Source: an uncultured Clostridia bacterium (GTDB lineage: Bacteria; Bacillota; Clostridia; Oscillospirales; Acutalibacteraceae). Taken from it: 10,926 bases of DNA. Both the position numbers and the translations under genes were made by a program. The notes beneath the pieces are model-generated. The model was given only the letters and a program-made list of their open reading frames with translations. It made no database searches and had not been told where the DNA came from. Below are positions 1 through 6,568 of the stretch, in pieces. The stretch is taken from contig CAMOTT010000050.1 in NCBI GenBank assembly GCA_946626015.1, positions 1 through 10,926 on the forward strand. The letters run 5' to 3'. The first letter of the stretch is position 1. Every line of letters begins with the position of its first letter.

Positions 1-1608
1 GCTCTGGTGCTTGAGTGCAGTCTTATCAAACTGCATTCGCCCAAATATAATATTCTGCTCAAGGATGACAAAGGGTATCACTATATAAAAATCACCAAGG
101 GCGATTGGCCGGTTATCTCGGCCGCAAAGCAGGTGCTTGATGACGGCGCGGACTATATCGGCCCATATACGAGCTCCTTCGCGGTGAGCAACTCGGTGGA
201 CGAGGTGCTCAAAATATTTAAACTGCCACAATGCGGCAAGGTGTTCCCAAGGGATATCGGAAAGGGCAGACCCTGCCTTAATTACTATATTTCTCAGTGC
301 TGCGCCCCCTGCTCGGGTAAGGTCTCCTGCAAGGAGTACAATTCCGCTGTGAACGATGCCCTTAAATTTTTGAAAGACGGCGGAGGCCCGGACAATATCA
401 AAAAAATGGAGAAAGAGATGCAGGAGGCGGCGGAGGCTCTGGATTTTGAAAGGGCGGCAAGGCTCCGCGACAGGATAGCCTCCATCAAAAGAATGACCGA
501 AAAGCAGAAGGTCATGGCAAACATACACCGGGAACAGGATGTGTTTGCCATAGTCTGCGAAAGGGAAAAGGCCTGTATGTCCGTGCTCAGGTTTACCGGC
601 GGAAGGCTTATTGACAGCGAGCATTTTATAATTGAAAGGCCGGATGATACGGCAGAGGCAAGGCGTGAGCTTTTGCAGAGCTTTTATACGATGAGAACCA
701 ATATCCCCAAGAATGTTGTAGTTGACGGAGAGGTTGAAGATTCCGAACTTTTATGCGAGTGGCTGACCTCGGCCTCCGGGCACAAGGTGACGATTACCGT
801 CCCCATGAGAGGAGAACAGGTACAGCTGGTGGAAATGTGCAGAAAAAACGCCTCGGAGAATCTTTTTCAATCCATGGGCAGAAAAAGCAGAGACAGCGCA
901 GCTCTTAAAGAATTGGCGGATCTGCTTGGTTTGAAGTCGCCGCCGGATTATATTGAAGCCTATGATATTTCTCACTTTGCCGGCAGCGACAATGTTGCCG
1001 GAATGGTGGTGTTCAAGGACGGAGTCCCTTACAAATCGGCCTATAAGAGGTTTTCAATAAAGGGATTCGAGGGTCAGAACGATTATGAATCTATGCGTGA
1101 AGTTATTTCACGAAGATTTCAGAGATACCTTGACGGAGGAGACAGGGCAAAGGGCTTTGAAAGGCTCCCTGACCTTATTCTTCTTGACGGCGGTATCGGT
1201 CAGATGAACGCGGTCAAGCCTGTGCTGGCGGAGTTGGGTCTGGATATCCCGGTCTACGGTATGGTCAAGGACAGCAGGCACCGCACAAGGGCGATCTCGT
1301 CCACCGGCGGCGAGCTGGAGCTGAACTCAAAGCATAAGGCTTTTGTGCTGGTGACAAAGATACAGGACGAGGTGCACAGGTTTGCCATCACATACCACAG
1401 AACAAAGCACAAAAAGTCCACCATAAGCACCTCGCTGACCTCTGTTGAAGGGATAGGCGAGGCCAGGGCGAAGGCGTTGCTGCGTCATTTTAAAACTATG
1501 TCTGCGATAAAGAATGCAAGTGTGGAGGAGCTTGCCGGGGTAAAAGGAATGAGCGCCAAAGCGGCTGAATCCGTCTACGCTGCCTTTCATTCGGATGAAG
1601 GTGTATAA
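1..1608 (+). CDS. uvrC: UvrABC system protein C, 5'-truncated by the window edge
   Basis: Excinuclease subunit that makes both incisions around a UvrB-bound DNA lesion in nucleotide excision repair. The frame is open from base 1, so the gene begins upstream; comparison with known UvrC suggests about 70 residues are missing. Residues are numbered here from the GTG at base 7. The remaining end of the GIY-YIG nuclease includes the metal-binding Glu in LECSLIK (residue 3), then SPKYNILLKDDK. Cys76, Cys90, Cys98 and Cys102 match the spacing of the cysteines reported to hold a [4Fe-4S] cluster in E. coli UvrC; Cys99 and Cys108 are extra. A UVR (UvrB-contact) helix pair spans about 131-165. The C-terminal RNase H-like nuclease shows DISH (Asp320), LLDGG (Asp394), VKDSRHR (Asp422) and QDEVHRFAI (His457). 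Two helix-hairpin-helix motifs (VEGIGEARAKALL, VKGMSAKAA) follow. No GC-rich terminator follows the TAA. Confidence 0.97.
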   Translation, partial: ALVLECSLIKLHSPKYNILLKDDKGYHYIKITKGDWPVISAAKQVLDDGADYIGPYTSSFAVSNSVDEVLKIFKLPQCGKVFPRDIGKGRPCLNYYISQCCAPCSGKVSCKEYNSAVNDALKFLKDGGGPDNIKKMEKEMQEAAEALDFERAARLRDRIASIKRMTEKQKVMANIHREQDVFAIVCEREKACMSVLRFTGGRLIDSEHFIIERPDDTAEARRELLQSFYTMRTNIPKNVVVDGEVEDSELLCEWLTSASGHKVTITVPMRGEQVQLVEMCRKNASENLFQSMGRKSRDSAALKELADLLGLKSPPDYIEAYDISHFAGSDNVAGMVVFKDGVPYKSAYKRFSIKGFEGQNDYESMREVISRRFQRYLDGGDRAKGFERLPDLILLDGGIGQMNAVKPVLAELGLDIPVYGMVKDSRHRTRAISSTGGELELNSKHKAFVLVTKIQDEVHRFAITYHRTKHKKSTISTSLTSVEGIGEARAKALLRHFKTMSAIKNASVEELAGVKGMSAKAAESVYAAFHSDEGV

Positions 1609-1771
1609 TCAAAACTTTGTTGCAATTTTGTTGTTTTTATTTAATACTGTTTTTGTATATTTTGCCATATAATTGGAAAAATTCTACAAATTGTAAACTT
1701 TTGGGGTGGTTTGAATACTATATATTAACAAGCAGTATAAAAATTATTGGATAAAAATATGTATAAATATC

Positions 1772-1800
1772 TTGTTTATTTTACTATAATGTGCTATAAT
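1772..1800 (+). promoter_or_regulatory. Strong sigma-A type promoter with extended -10
   Basis: TTGTTT (1772-1777) is followed after exactly 17 bp by a perfect TATAAT (1795-1800), preceded by TG at 1792-1793 (TGCTATAAT, an extended -10). A second TATAAT at 1785-1790 lies only 7 bp from the -35 and is probably not used with it. The expected transcription start is near 1806-1808, giving an untranslated leader of about 130 nt before the SLH-like gene. Confidence 0.8.
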
Positions 1801-1821
1801 CCATGATGGAGAACATTAGAA

Positions 1822-1903
1822 GGGAATGATTGTGCCTTTTGGCGTGATTATTCTTAATGATCGTAAAGATTTCCGTGGCGAAAGCGGAAAATATTACGGT
1901 CAT
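1822..1903 (+). ncRNA. Two-hairpin 5' leader, candidate cis-regulatory RNA
   Basis: Hairpin 1 has arms 1822-1836 and 1841-1855 around a UUUU loop. All 15 positions pair, several as G-U, so the symmetry is that of RNA rather than of a DNA palindrome. Hairpin 2 starts at 1857, one base later: 1857-1866 pairs with 1894-1903 (10 bp), then an internal loop, then 1870-1876 pairs with 1884-1890 around a GGCGAAA loop. CTCC at 1904-1907, just after hairpin 2, can pair with the GGAG of the ribosome binding site (1922-1925). The only T-run near either stem is the loop of hairpin 1, so these are not intrinsic terminators. I do not recognise the fold as a known riboswitch. It could be an mRNA-stabilising leader or a regulatory element. 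Confidence 0.6.
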
Positions 1904-1920
1904 CTCCAAAATTTAGAAGA

Positions 1921-1940
1921 AGGAGGAAAAAATGTAAATG
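1921..1940 (+). promoter_or_regulatory. Strong ribosome binding site with start-stop pair ATG-TAA-ATG
   Basis: AGGAGG (1921-1926) is followed after 5 nt by ATG (1932-1934), which is directly followed by in-frame TAA (1935-1937) and then ATG (1938-1940). The first ATG is close to the Shine-Dalgarno but encodes only Met-stop. The second, 11 nt away, opens the 589-codon gene and is followed by a signal-peptide-like sequence. The TAA rules out any upstream in-frame start. Ribosomes may initiate at the first ATG, stop at once and reinitiate, or bind the second ATG directly. Confidence 0.75.
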
Positions 1941-3707
1941 ACGAAATTTATCTCACTGCTTTTAGCAGCGATCATAGCTTTCCTTAACATCCTTCCCGGC
2001 TTTACCGGAATAGGACAGCCTAAGGAGACTATGGTAGTCGGTGAATGGTTGAAGACCGTCAACACAGAGTTCGGTATGACCGAGGCTGAGGAGACTGTCA
2101 CTCCCTACTATGCAGACATTCCTGCAACGGATCCGTATTTTATGGACGTTCAGATTGCTTACGAGTGGGGCGTTATCAACTCTACTGACAAGTTTGCGAC
2201 ATCTGACAAGATCTCTCTGGTCTTTGTCGGCACCACGCTTGTAAGAGTTGCCAACCTTACCCTTAAGGAAGACAAAGTCATAAAGAATGCAAACAAGCTT
2301 GAAAACGCAGATGAAATCGCTATCGCAGTTTCAAACGGCGTTCTTTCGCTTCAGGCTAACGGCACTTTCAAGAATGGCATTGCTCCTAAGGCAAAAGCGC
2401 TTGCAGCTCTTGAGACTGCAAAGGCAATTTGGGCAAGCAAGACCTACGATGAGACAACCTTTGATATCGTTGCTGCCGAGCCGGCAGTAGCTACTCAGGG
2501 TCTCATTGATGACGATGAGGAGGTTGGAACAGGCGACGCAGCTCTCAATCTTGCAGACGTAGTTGAGGCTGTCGAACTCCAGACAACATTCTCACCCGAT
2601 CTTCGCGCATCAGAAATTAAGGACGCTGACGGCAACGTTCTTAACAATGTTGACGCGACAACTCCGGAGGGCGACTACACAGAAGTAGAGGCTCAGGAGA
2701 ACTTCAGCATTTCTGACCTTAAAGATTTTGACATCAACAACATTGATTACGTTTCCCTTCTCAAGAAGGTAAAGCTTAACTTCAAGATTGGTGATTTCAG
2801 AGTCAAGGCGTCAGTAAATGACAACAATGGTTTCGATGTAAGCATTGGCGGCGATGTATGTGACGGCGTAAACATCACAAAGGCATATTCATTGTCCAAC
2901 CTTCAGATTACAACAAACCTCAGTGCAGATGTTATCAGAAACGACATCAAGAATTCTTACCTTCGTATAGATTATGATCTCAAGGATACAACTACTCTCA
3001 GCGGTTCTTATGCTGCATCTCTTGCAGAGAAAGAGCTTCCCGAGGGTTCTGATGCTCTCAGCTTCCTTGACAAGGTAAAGGATGGCCTTCTTGAGCTCAA
3101 GAAGGGCACCGGCAATGCCATCACAATCTTCTCATTCGAGGTTCCGATTCCCAACGTTCCCTGCATCACAATCTGCCTTGAGCTCCAGCTCACAATCTCT
3201 GTTGACGGCGTTATCTCAATAGCAGTCGTTTCCAAGGAGTCCAAGGGCTATGAGTTCGTAAACGGTAAGGCAAGAGCAATCAACGTTTCCGAGGAACTCT
3301 CCAAAGAGTACGATATTAAGGCAAGCGCAGAAATTCTTGCTGGTCTCGGCCTTTCAATCAAGGTTGTTGGCGTAGTTATCGTTGACGCTACAGTTTACGG
3401 CGGTATCGGCGTATTCCTTCGTACCACAGTAACAGTTGCTGACGAGAACGGCCAGCCTCTTGAGACAAAGACACTTGATCTTCCCTTCGATTTAGCTGTT
3501 GAGACAACAATCGGCGCCAATAAGGACAAGGTTGACGTTTCAGCAAGCGGCGATCTCTACGGCATCGTTAAGATCGCTATCGGCGAGAAGTCAGCTATCA
3601 TGAGAAAGATTAAGCTCAACAAGACTTGGACAATTTGCGACCGCAGCAATGCTACATTCGCACACTTCGAGACAGTTGACGGCGAGATCGTTTTCACAGC
3701 TGCATAA
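1938..3707 (+). CDS. Secreted SLH-like surface protein with beta-rich C-terminal region
   Basis: This 589-aa protein is predicted to be exported: residues 1-26 have a short basic start (MTK) and a hydrophobic stretch (FISLLLAAIIAFLNILPGF), but no clear A-x-A cleavage site. Residues about 50-107 resemble an SLH module (YADIPATDPYFMDVQIAYEWGVI, then FATSDKISLVFVGTTLVRVAN). Residues about 110-168 look like a second, degenerate one (ENADEIAIAVSNGVL, then APKAKALAALETAKAIWA). An acidic linker (about 187-200) leads to a long region (about 255-589) of alternating hydrophobic strands and glycines, which I recognise only as beta-rich. There are four cysteines (308, 409, 413, 567), and no LPXTG or C-terminal membrane anchor. 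SLH modules usually bind cell-wall polymers; that role is inferred here. Codon use (AAG, CTT/CTC, GTT) is more biased than in uvrC, which fits high expression. It is monocistronic between its own promoter and terminator. Confidence 0.9.
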   Translation: MTKFISLLLAAIIAFLNILPGFTGIGQPKETMVVGEWLKTVNTEFGMTEAEETVTPYYADIPATDPYFMDVQIAYEWGVINSTDKFATSDKISLVFVGTTLVRVANLTLKEDKVIKNANKLENADEIAIAVSNGVLSLQANGTFKNGIAPKAKALAALETAKAIWASKTYDETTFDIVAAEPAVATQGLIDDDEEVGTGDAALNLADVVEAVELQTTFSPDLRASEIKDADGNVLNNVDATTPEGDYTEVEAQENFSISDLKDFDINNIDYVSLLKKVKLNFKIGDFRVKASVNDNNGFDVSIGGDVCDGVNITKAYSLSNLQITTNLSADVIRNDIKNSYLRIDYDLKDTTTLSGSYAASLAEKELPEGSDALSFLDKVKDGLLELKKGTGNAITIFSFEVPIPNVPCITICLELQLTISVDGVISIAVVSKESKGYEFVNGKARAINVSEELSKEYDIKASAEILAGLGLSIKVVGVVIVDATVYGGIGVFLRTTVTVADENGQPLETKTLDLPFDLAVETTIGANKDKVDVSASGDLYGIVKIAIGEKSAIMRKIKLNKTWTICDRSNATFAHFETVDGEIVFTAA

Positions 3708-3728
3708 GCTTTAAAAAATTAGCGGGCG

Positions 3729-3763
3729 GGGGTCATGATTTTTCATGGCCCCTGTTCTTTTTT
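3729..3763 (+). terminator. Intrinsic terminator of the SLH-like gene
   Basis: Arms 3729-3738 and 3743-3752 form a 10-bp stem (GGGGTCATGA with TCATGGCCCC, one G-T pair) around TTTT, followed by a T-rich tract TGTTCTTTTTT (3753-3763). On the minus strand a T-run (complement of about 3713-3718) lies about 10 bases past the same stem, so it may also weakly terminate the convergent gene. The last codons and stop of the minus-strand CmpB-like gene lie within this hairpin. Confidence 0.9.
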
Positions 3764-4179
3764 ATACCCGAAGCGTATTCAAAAAAGGTTGTTCTGATAA
3801 GCCTGCAGATCGTTACGCCGGGTATGCACAGCAAAAACCATACGCAGCTGAAAAGGGGACACACCTGGCCGTAAAGGTTGAACCTTTTGCCGGAATAATC
3901 CCAGATGTTCAGCCCGAATACCTTGTTTGCAACCATACCAACAAAGAATTCTATCAATGTGATCACAAGGCAGCCGACGAGGCTTTTGATGATGATATTC
4001 GCGGAGGGCAGTCTGATATCGATAACGTACAGCATCAGAAAAGCAAAGCCGCCCGTAAGGGTCATTGTCCAGTGAGTAAAGCCCCGGTAGGCTATTTCCG
4101 TCAGACTGTAAACAACGCCGCCAAAGGCAAAGACAAAAAAGTTTTCTCTCAGCGTATCAATGAGATTAGATTTGTACAC
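3733..4179 (-). CDS. Small multi-pass membrane protein, CmpB family (putative ABC-transporter permease type IV)
   Basis: This 148-aa protein has about four membrane segments: residues 14-30, 40-55, 64-88 and 107-126. Features I associate with the CmpB family (PF06541) are the first-helix Glu28, YRGFTHWTM (31-39), GG at 43-44, Glu77 in the third helix, WDYS (93-96) and NLYGQ (101-105). The family is annotated as an ABC-transporter permease, but the function is largely unproven, and no ATPase or binding protein lies beside it, so I infer only a membrane protein. The start is GTG at 4179, because an in-frame TAA lies six codons upstream. AAGGAG (4191-4196) stands 11 nt before that GTG. An out-of-frame ATG (4181-4179) overlaps it. 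The tail (KKNRGHEKS) is basic. The gene is convergent with the SLH-like gene and divergent from the Ig-like gene. Confidence 0.83.
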   Translation of the reverse strand: MYKSNLIDTLRENFFVFAFGGVVYSLTEIAYRGFTHWTMTLTGGFAFLMLYVIDIRLPSANIIIKSLVGCLVITLIEFFVGMVANKVFGLNIWDYSGKRFNLYGQVCPLFSCVWFLLCIPGVTICRLIRTTFFEYASGIKKNRGHEKS

Positions 4180-4287
4180 ATCGTTTCCGTCTCCTTAGCA
4201 AAAAGTGTATGTTATTATAATTTGTAATTTATATCAAAATATAGCTTGAAATTATTGCACACTTACTTGTAAATGTGGTTGTCCCTA

Positions 4288-4316
4288 TTGACATACAAAA
4301 ATTATTATTGTAGTAT
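4288..4316 (+). promoter_or_regulatory. Sigma-A type promoter for the secreted Ig-like gene
   Basis: A perfect TTGACA (4288-4293) is followed after 17 bp by TAGTAT (4311-4316), which keeps the key T-A....A-T positions. The predicted start near 4323 puts the leader hairpin at the very 5' end of the transcript. The gap 4180-4388 also has to carry the promoter of the divergent CmpB-like gene. TATAAT occurs there on the minus strand around 4210-4215, but I see no well-spaced -35. Confidence 0.7.
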
Positions 4317-4323
4317 TTTATTG

Positions 4324-4352
4324 GGGATGGCAGAAAATTCTGCCTTGTTCCC
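4324..4352 (+). promoter_or_regulatory. Hairpin at the 5' end of the mRNA leader
   Basis: GGCAGA (4329-4334) pairs with TCTGCC (4339-4344) around AAAT. An outer GGGA (4324-4327) can pair with TCCC (4349-4352) across an asymmetric internal loop. It starts about one base from the predicted transcription start and has no T-run after it, so a 5' stabilising structure is more likely than an attenuator. Confidence 0.45.
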
Positions 4353-4388
4353 GTTGATTTATTATTTAATGAAAAGGAGATAATACAA

Positions 4389-5123
4389 ATGAAAACAACT
4401 AAAAAGATCCTCGCGTTTGTTATGATCCTTTCACTGCTGTTTGCAATGTTCTCGTCCGGGATGTCCGTTTCGGCGGCAAAGTACGGCGAAATAGAGAGGA
4501 TCCCAGTACTCGGGAAGTACGTCATTTCCACCGGTGAGTCTTTTGAATTGAGCAGGGTTTTCAGGAACAGGGAGACCAACAACTGCACGGCTGAGGTAAT
4601 GAACAAGAACTATTACACCGTCAGCATCGCTGTTGATGAAGAGACAGGGGATGCCCAACGTATTGTTGCGGATACCAAGGATTGCGGCGTCAACCTGATA
4701 TCTGTATGCGAGTACTTCAGGCATGACGGCTTTAACGATTTTGTGGAGCACTATTATATAATAATCGTTGTTGAATCCGGCACAGTTAAGGTCGCCGATA
4801 TGAACGAGATATATAAGGTTGAAATGCCGGATCTCAAAATCAAGTACAAATCCAAGGCTTTCCCGGAGGAGATCATAACCGTGCCGAATGTTGACAGTGA
4901 CATATACTGCGCCGAGGTGTGCTTTATAAGCTCGGAGGACGGTAAGGTCTTTGTTGACGATGACGGATATATCTATGGCGGCAAGACGGGCAGCTACGAC
5001 GCAAGGCTTTACGTTATTGACGCTCTGGGTCACGTTTTCTCTGAAAACTTTACGGTCAAGGTGCAATATTCACTGGGTCAGTGGCTTATAAGGATCTTCC
5101 TTTTCGGCTGGCTTTGGTATTGA
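4389..5123 (+). CDS. Secreted protein with Ig-like domains and aromatic C-terminal tail
   Basis: This 244-aa protein is predicted to be exported. The signal peptide is residues 1-30: MKTTKK basic start, hydrophobic core 8-22, cleavage near SVSAA-KYG. The mature part looks like two beta-sandwich repeats, about 40-128 and about 146-228. The second follows the bacterial Ig-like (Big_2) pattern: an SS turn, VFVDDDGYIYGGKTGSY, then a G-containing hairpin and FTVKV. The protein ends in a hydrophobic, aromatic tail (QWLIRIFLFGWLWY, 231-244) with no positive residues after it, so it is not a usual stop-transfer or sortase anchor. I recall similar tails on Clostridia Ig-like proteins, but cannot confirm this here. 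The role is unknown. AAGGAG (4374-4379) stands 9 nt before the ATG. The gene has its own promoter and terminator. A 211-aa frame on the other strand lacks these signals. Confidence 0.88.
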   Translation: MKTTKKILAFVMILSLLFAMFSSGMSVSAAKYGEIERIPVLGKYVISTGESFELSRVFRNRETNNCTAEVMNKNYYTVSIAVDEETGDAQRIVADTKDCGVNLISVCEYFRHDGFNDFVEHYYIIIVVESGTVKVADMNEIYKVEMPDLKIKYKSKAFPEEIITVPNVDSDIYCAEVCFISSEDGKVFVDDDGYIYGGKTGSYDARLYVIDALGHVFSENFTVKVQYSLGQWLIRIFLFGWLWY

Positions 5124-5140
5124 TTAAAGCTTAAAGAAAA

Positions 5141-5173
5141 CAGCCGGCAGGCACATTGTGTGCTTGCCGGCTG
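5141..5173. terminator. Bidirectional terminator between convergent genes
   Basis: A 15-bp stem (5141-5155 with 5159-5173, one G-T pair, loop TTG) lies between the stops of the Ig-like gene (5123) and the MATE gene (5188). On the minus strand it is followed by TTTTCTTT (complement of 5133-5140), a good intrinsic terminator for the MATE gene. On the plus strand the tail (CTTTGCG) is poorer, but the very stable stem probably still serves the Ig-like gene. Confidence 0.88.
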
Positions 5174-5187
5174 CTTTGCGTCCGAAA

Positions 5188-6531
5188 TTAAGTTTTTCGC
5201 TGTTTTATAACGTCCCAATCAATGTGCCTGGAGTAATGGGTGGAAATGATAGTGGCAACGATCCAGCCGAAGGGCCAGGATATCCAGATGCCCGTGGCGC
5301 CAAGGGCTGTCCTTGCGAGGAGCTCCGAAAGTATTACCCTCATGGTGAGATCGATCAGGGTGCCGGTCATAAACTCCCTCATCAGCTGAGTCCCGCGAAG
5401 TATTCCGTCCGAGACAAGCTTGACGGAGATCATGAAATAGAAGGGGGTTGTGATGCGCAGGAACAGTAATCCCACCTCCAGCGCCTGACCCGTGGGGTTT
5501 TCCAAAAACAGGGATATTATACTTCTGCCGCCGAAGAAATAAAGGATAAAGACCGGCAGGCAGATTATCCAGGTCATTATCACTCCGGCCCGGAAGCCCT
5601 CCTTGACCCGGTGATATTTGCCTGCGCCGATATTTTGCGCCGTATAGTTCGAGATGCCGTTTGCGATGGTGGTCAACGCGGTGACGTACATATTGTTGAG
5701 CTTTATCGCAGCGGAATAGCCTGCAATAACGGCGGAGCCGAAGCTGTTTATCACGCTCTGGATTATTATGTTGCCAACCGAAATAAAGCTTTGCTGGAGA
5801 ATAGTGGGCACCGCTACGGCGGCCATCTTGCCCAGAAGATATTTTGAAAACAGATCCACCTTGCCGGTGGTTTCAATGGCTTTTATGCGCCTGAAAACGA
5901 AGATCACCGCCAAAATACAGCTCATGCCCTGGCAGATGAAGGTGGCCCAGGCAACTCCGGCAACGCCCAGTTTAAGCTTGGCGACAAAGTAAATATCCAT
6001 TGCAATGTTTGCCAGAGAGGAGCAGGTAAGGAAGATGGAAGGAGTCTTGGAATCCCCAAGGGCGGAGAAAATGCCGTTTGAAATATTGTAAAAGAATATG
6101 AAGGGCAGCCCCAGCAGATAGATGTCCAGATAAAGCTTGGAGTCAGCAAAAATATTCTCCGGGGTGTTGATAAGAGCCAAAAGCCCGTCCGAGAATAAAA
6201 TGCCCAACAGCATCAACGTGCCGCAGAGTATGCCGCTGGAAATAAAGGTGGTGTATACTGCGGTTTTCAGCCTGTTATAGCTCTTTTCACCGAACAGCTC
6301 AGATACTATCACCGAGCAGCCGATATTGCAGCCAAACCCGAAAGCGAGAAAAATCAGGGTGATCTCATAGCTGTTTCCAACGGCGGCAAGGGCGTCGTTA
6401 TTTATAAATTTACCGGCAACGAAACTGTCCGCGATATTATAAAGCTGTTGAAAAATGACGCTGAAAAAAAGCGGAAGGCAGAACCGCCACAGTATCGGGC
6501 CGGGTTTTCCTACAGTCAAATCCTTGTTCAT
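5188..6531 (-). CDS. MATE family multidrug/cation antiporter
   Basis: This 447-aa integral membrane protein is of normal MATE length, with about 12 membrane segments in two homologous halves. MATE pumps expel drugs or metabolites in exchange for Na+ or H+. Supporting features are the first-helix motif QQLYNIADSFVAGKF (28-42, including Asp35) with ALAAVGNS (48-54), SALGDSKTP (156-164), NIAMDIYFV...LGVAGVAWAT (175-197), the second-half repeat QQSFISVGNII with GYSAAIKLNN (271-280), and AQNIGAGK (298-305). Substrate cannot be read from the sequence. The start is ATG 6531 with AGGAGT (6538-6543) 6 nt upstream. It lies downstream of rpoC on the same strand, but the rpoC terminator and its own candidate promoter separate it. 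The dyad in that promoter suggests repression by an unlinked regulator, as no regulator gene is adjacent in this window. Confidence 0.96.
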   Translation of the reverse strand: MNKDLTVGKPGPILWRFCLPLFFSVIFQQLYNIADSFVAGKFINNDALAAVGNSYEITLIFLAFGFGCNIGCSVIVSELFGEKSYNRLKTAVYTTFISSGILCGTLMLLGILFSDGLLALINTPENIFADSKLYLDIYLLGLPFIFFYNISNGIFSALGDSKTPSIFLTCSSLANIAMDIYFVAKLKLGVAGVAWATFICQGMSCILAVIFVFRRIKAIETTGKVDLFSKYLLGKMAAVAVPTILQQSFISVGNIIIQSVINSFGSAVIAGYSAAIKLNNMYVTALTTIANGISNYTAQNIGAGKYHRVKEGFRAGVIMTWIICLPVFILYFFGGRSIISLFLENPTGQALEVGLLFLRITTPFYFMISVKLVSDGILRGTQLMREFMTGTLIDLTMRVILSELLARTALGATGIWISWPFGWIVATIISTHYSRHIDWDVIKQRKT

Positions 6532-6568
6532 CTAAATACTCCTGACAAAAATCAAGTGTTACGGAATA

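Larger units (their letters stand above)
1609..1937. other. A/T-rich intergenic region with promoter and leader
   Basis: This 329-bp gap between uvrC and the SLH-like gene holds no credible ORF. Positions 1609-1770 are strongly A/T-rich, with no GC-rich hairpin plus T-run that would clearly terminate uvrC. The A/T tract at about 1751-1771, just before the -35 hexamer, could act as an UP element. The rest holds the promoter, folded leader and start region listed separately. Confidence 0.8.

Noticed and set aside
1858..1870. 13-base match TGATCGTAAAGAT between the leader and the minus strand just after rpoB (10409-10421)
   Set aside because: A window of this size is expected to hold a few such 13-base matches by chance, and the surrounding structures differ.
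1822..1903. Leader as a cyclic-di-GMP or other common riboswitch
   Set aside because: I could not place the conserved core bases of the known classes. The stems are joined directly, without the multi-helix junction those classes need.
3733..4179. A complete ABC transporter at the CmpB-like gene
   Set aside because: No ATP-binding or solute-binding gene is adjacent. The family name alone does not show transport.
3745..4227. 160-aa plus-strand frame opposite the CmpB-like gene
   Set aside because: It starts inside the terminator hairpin, lacks a ribosome binding site and is low in hydrophobic periodicity. The minus strand shows clear family motifs and membrane segments.
4431..5066. 211-aa minus-strand frame opposite the Ig-like gene
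   Set aside because: No ribosome binding site or recognisable domain. The plus frame has promoter, Shine-Dalgarno, signal peptide and terminator.
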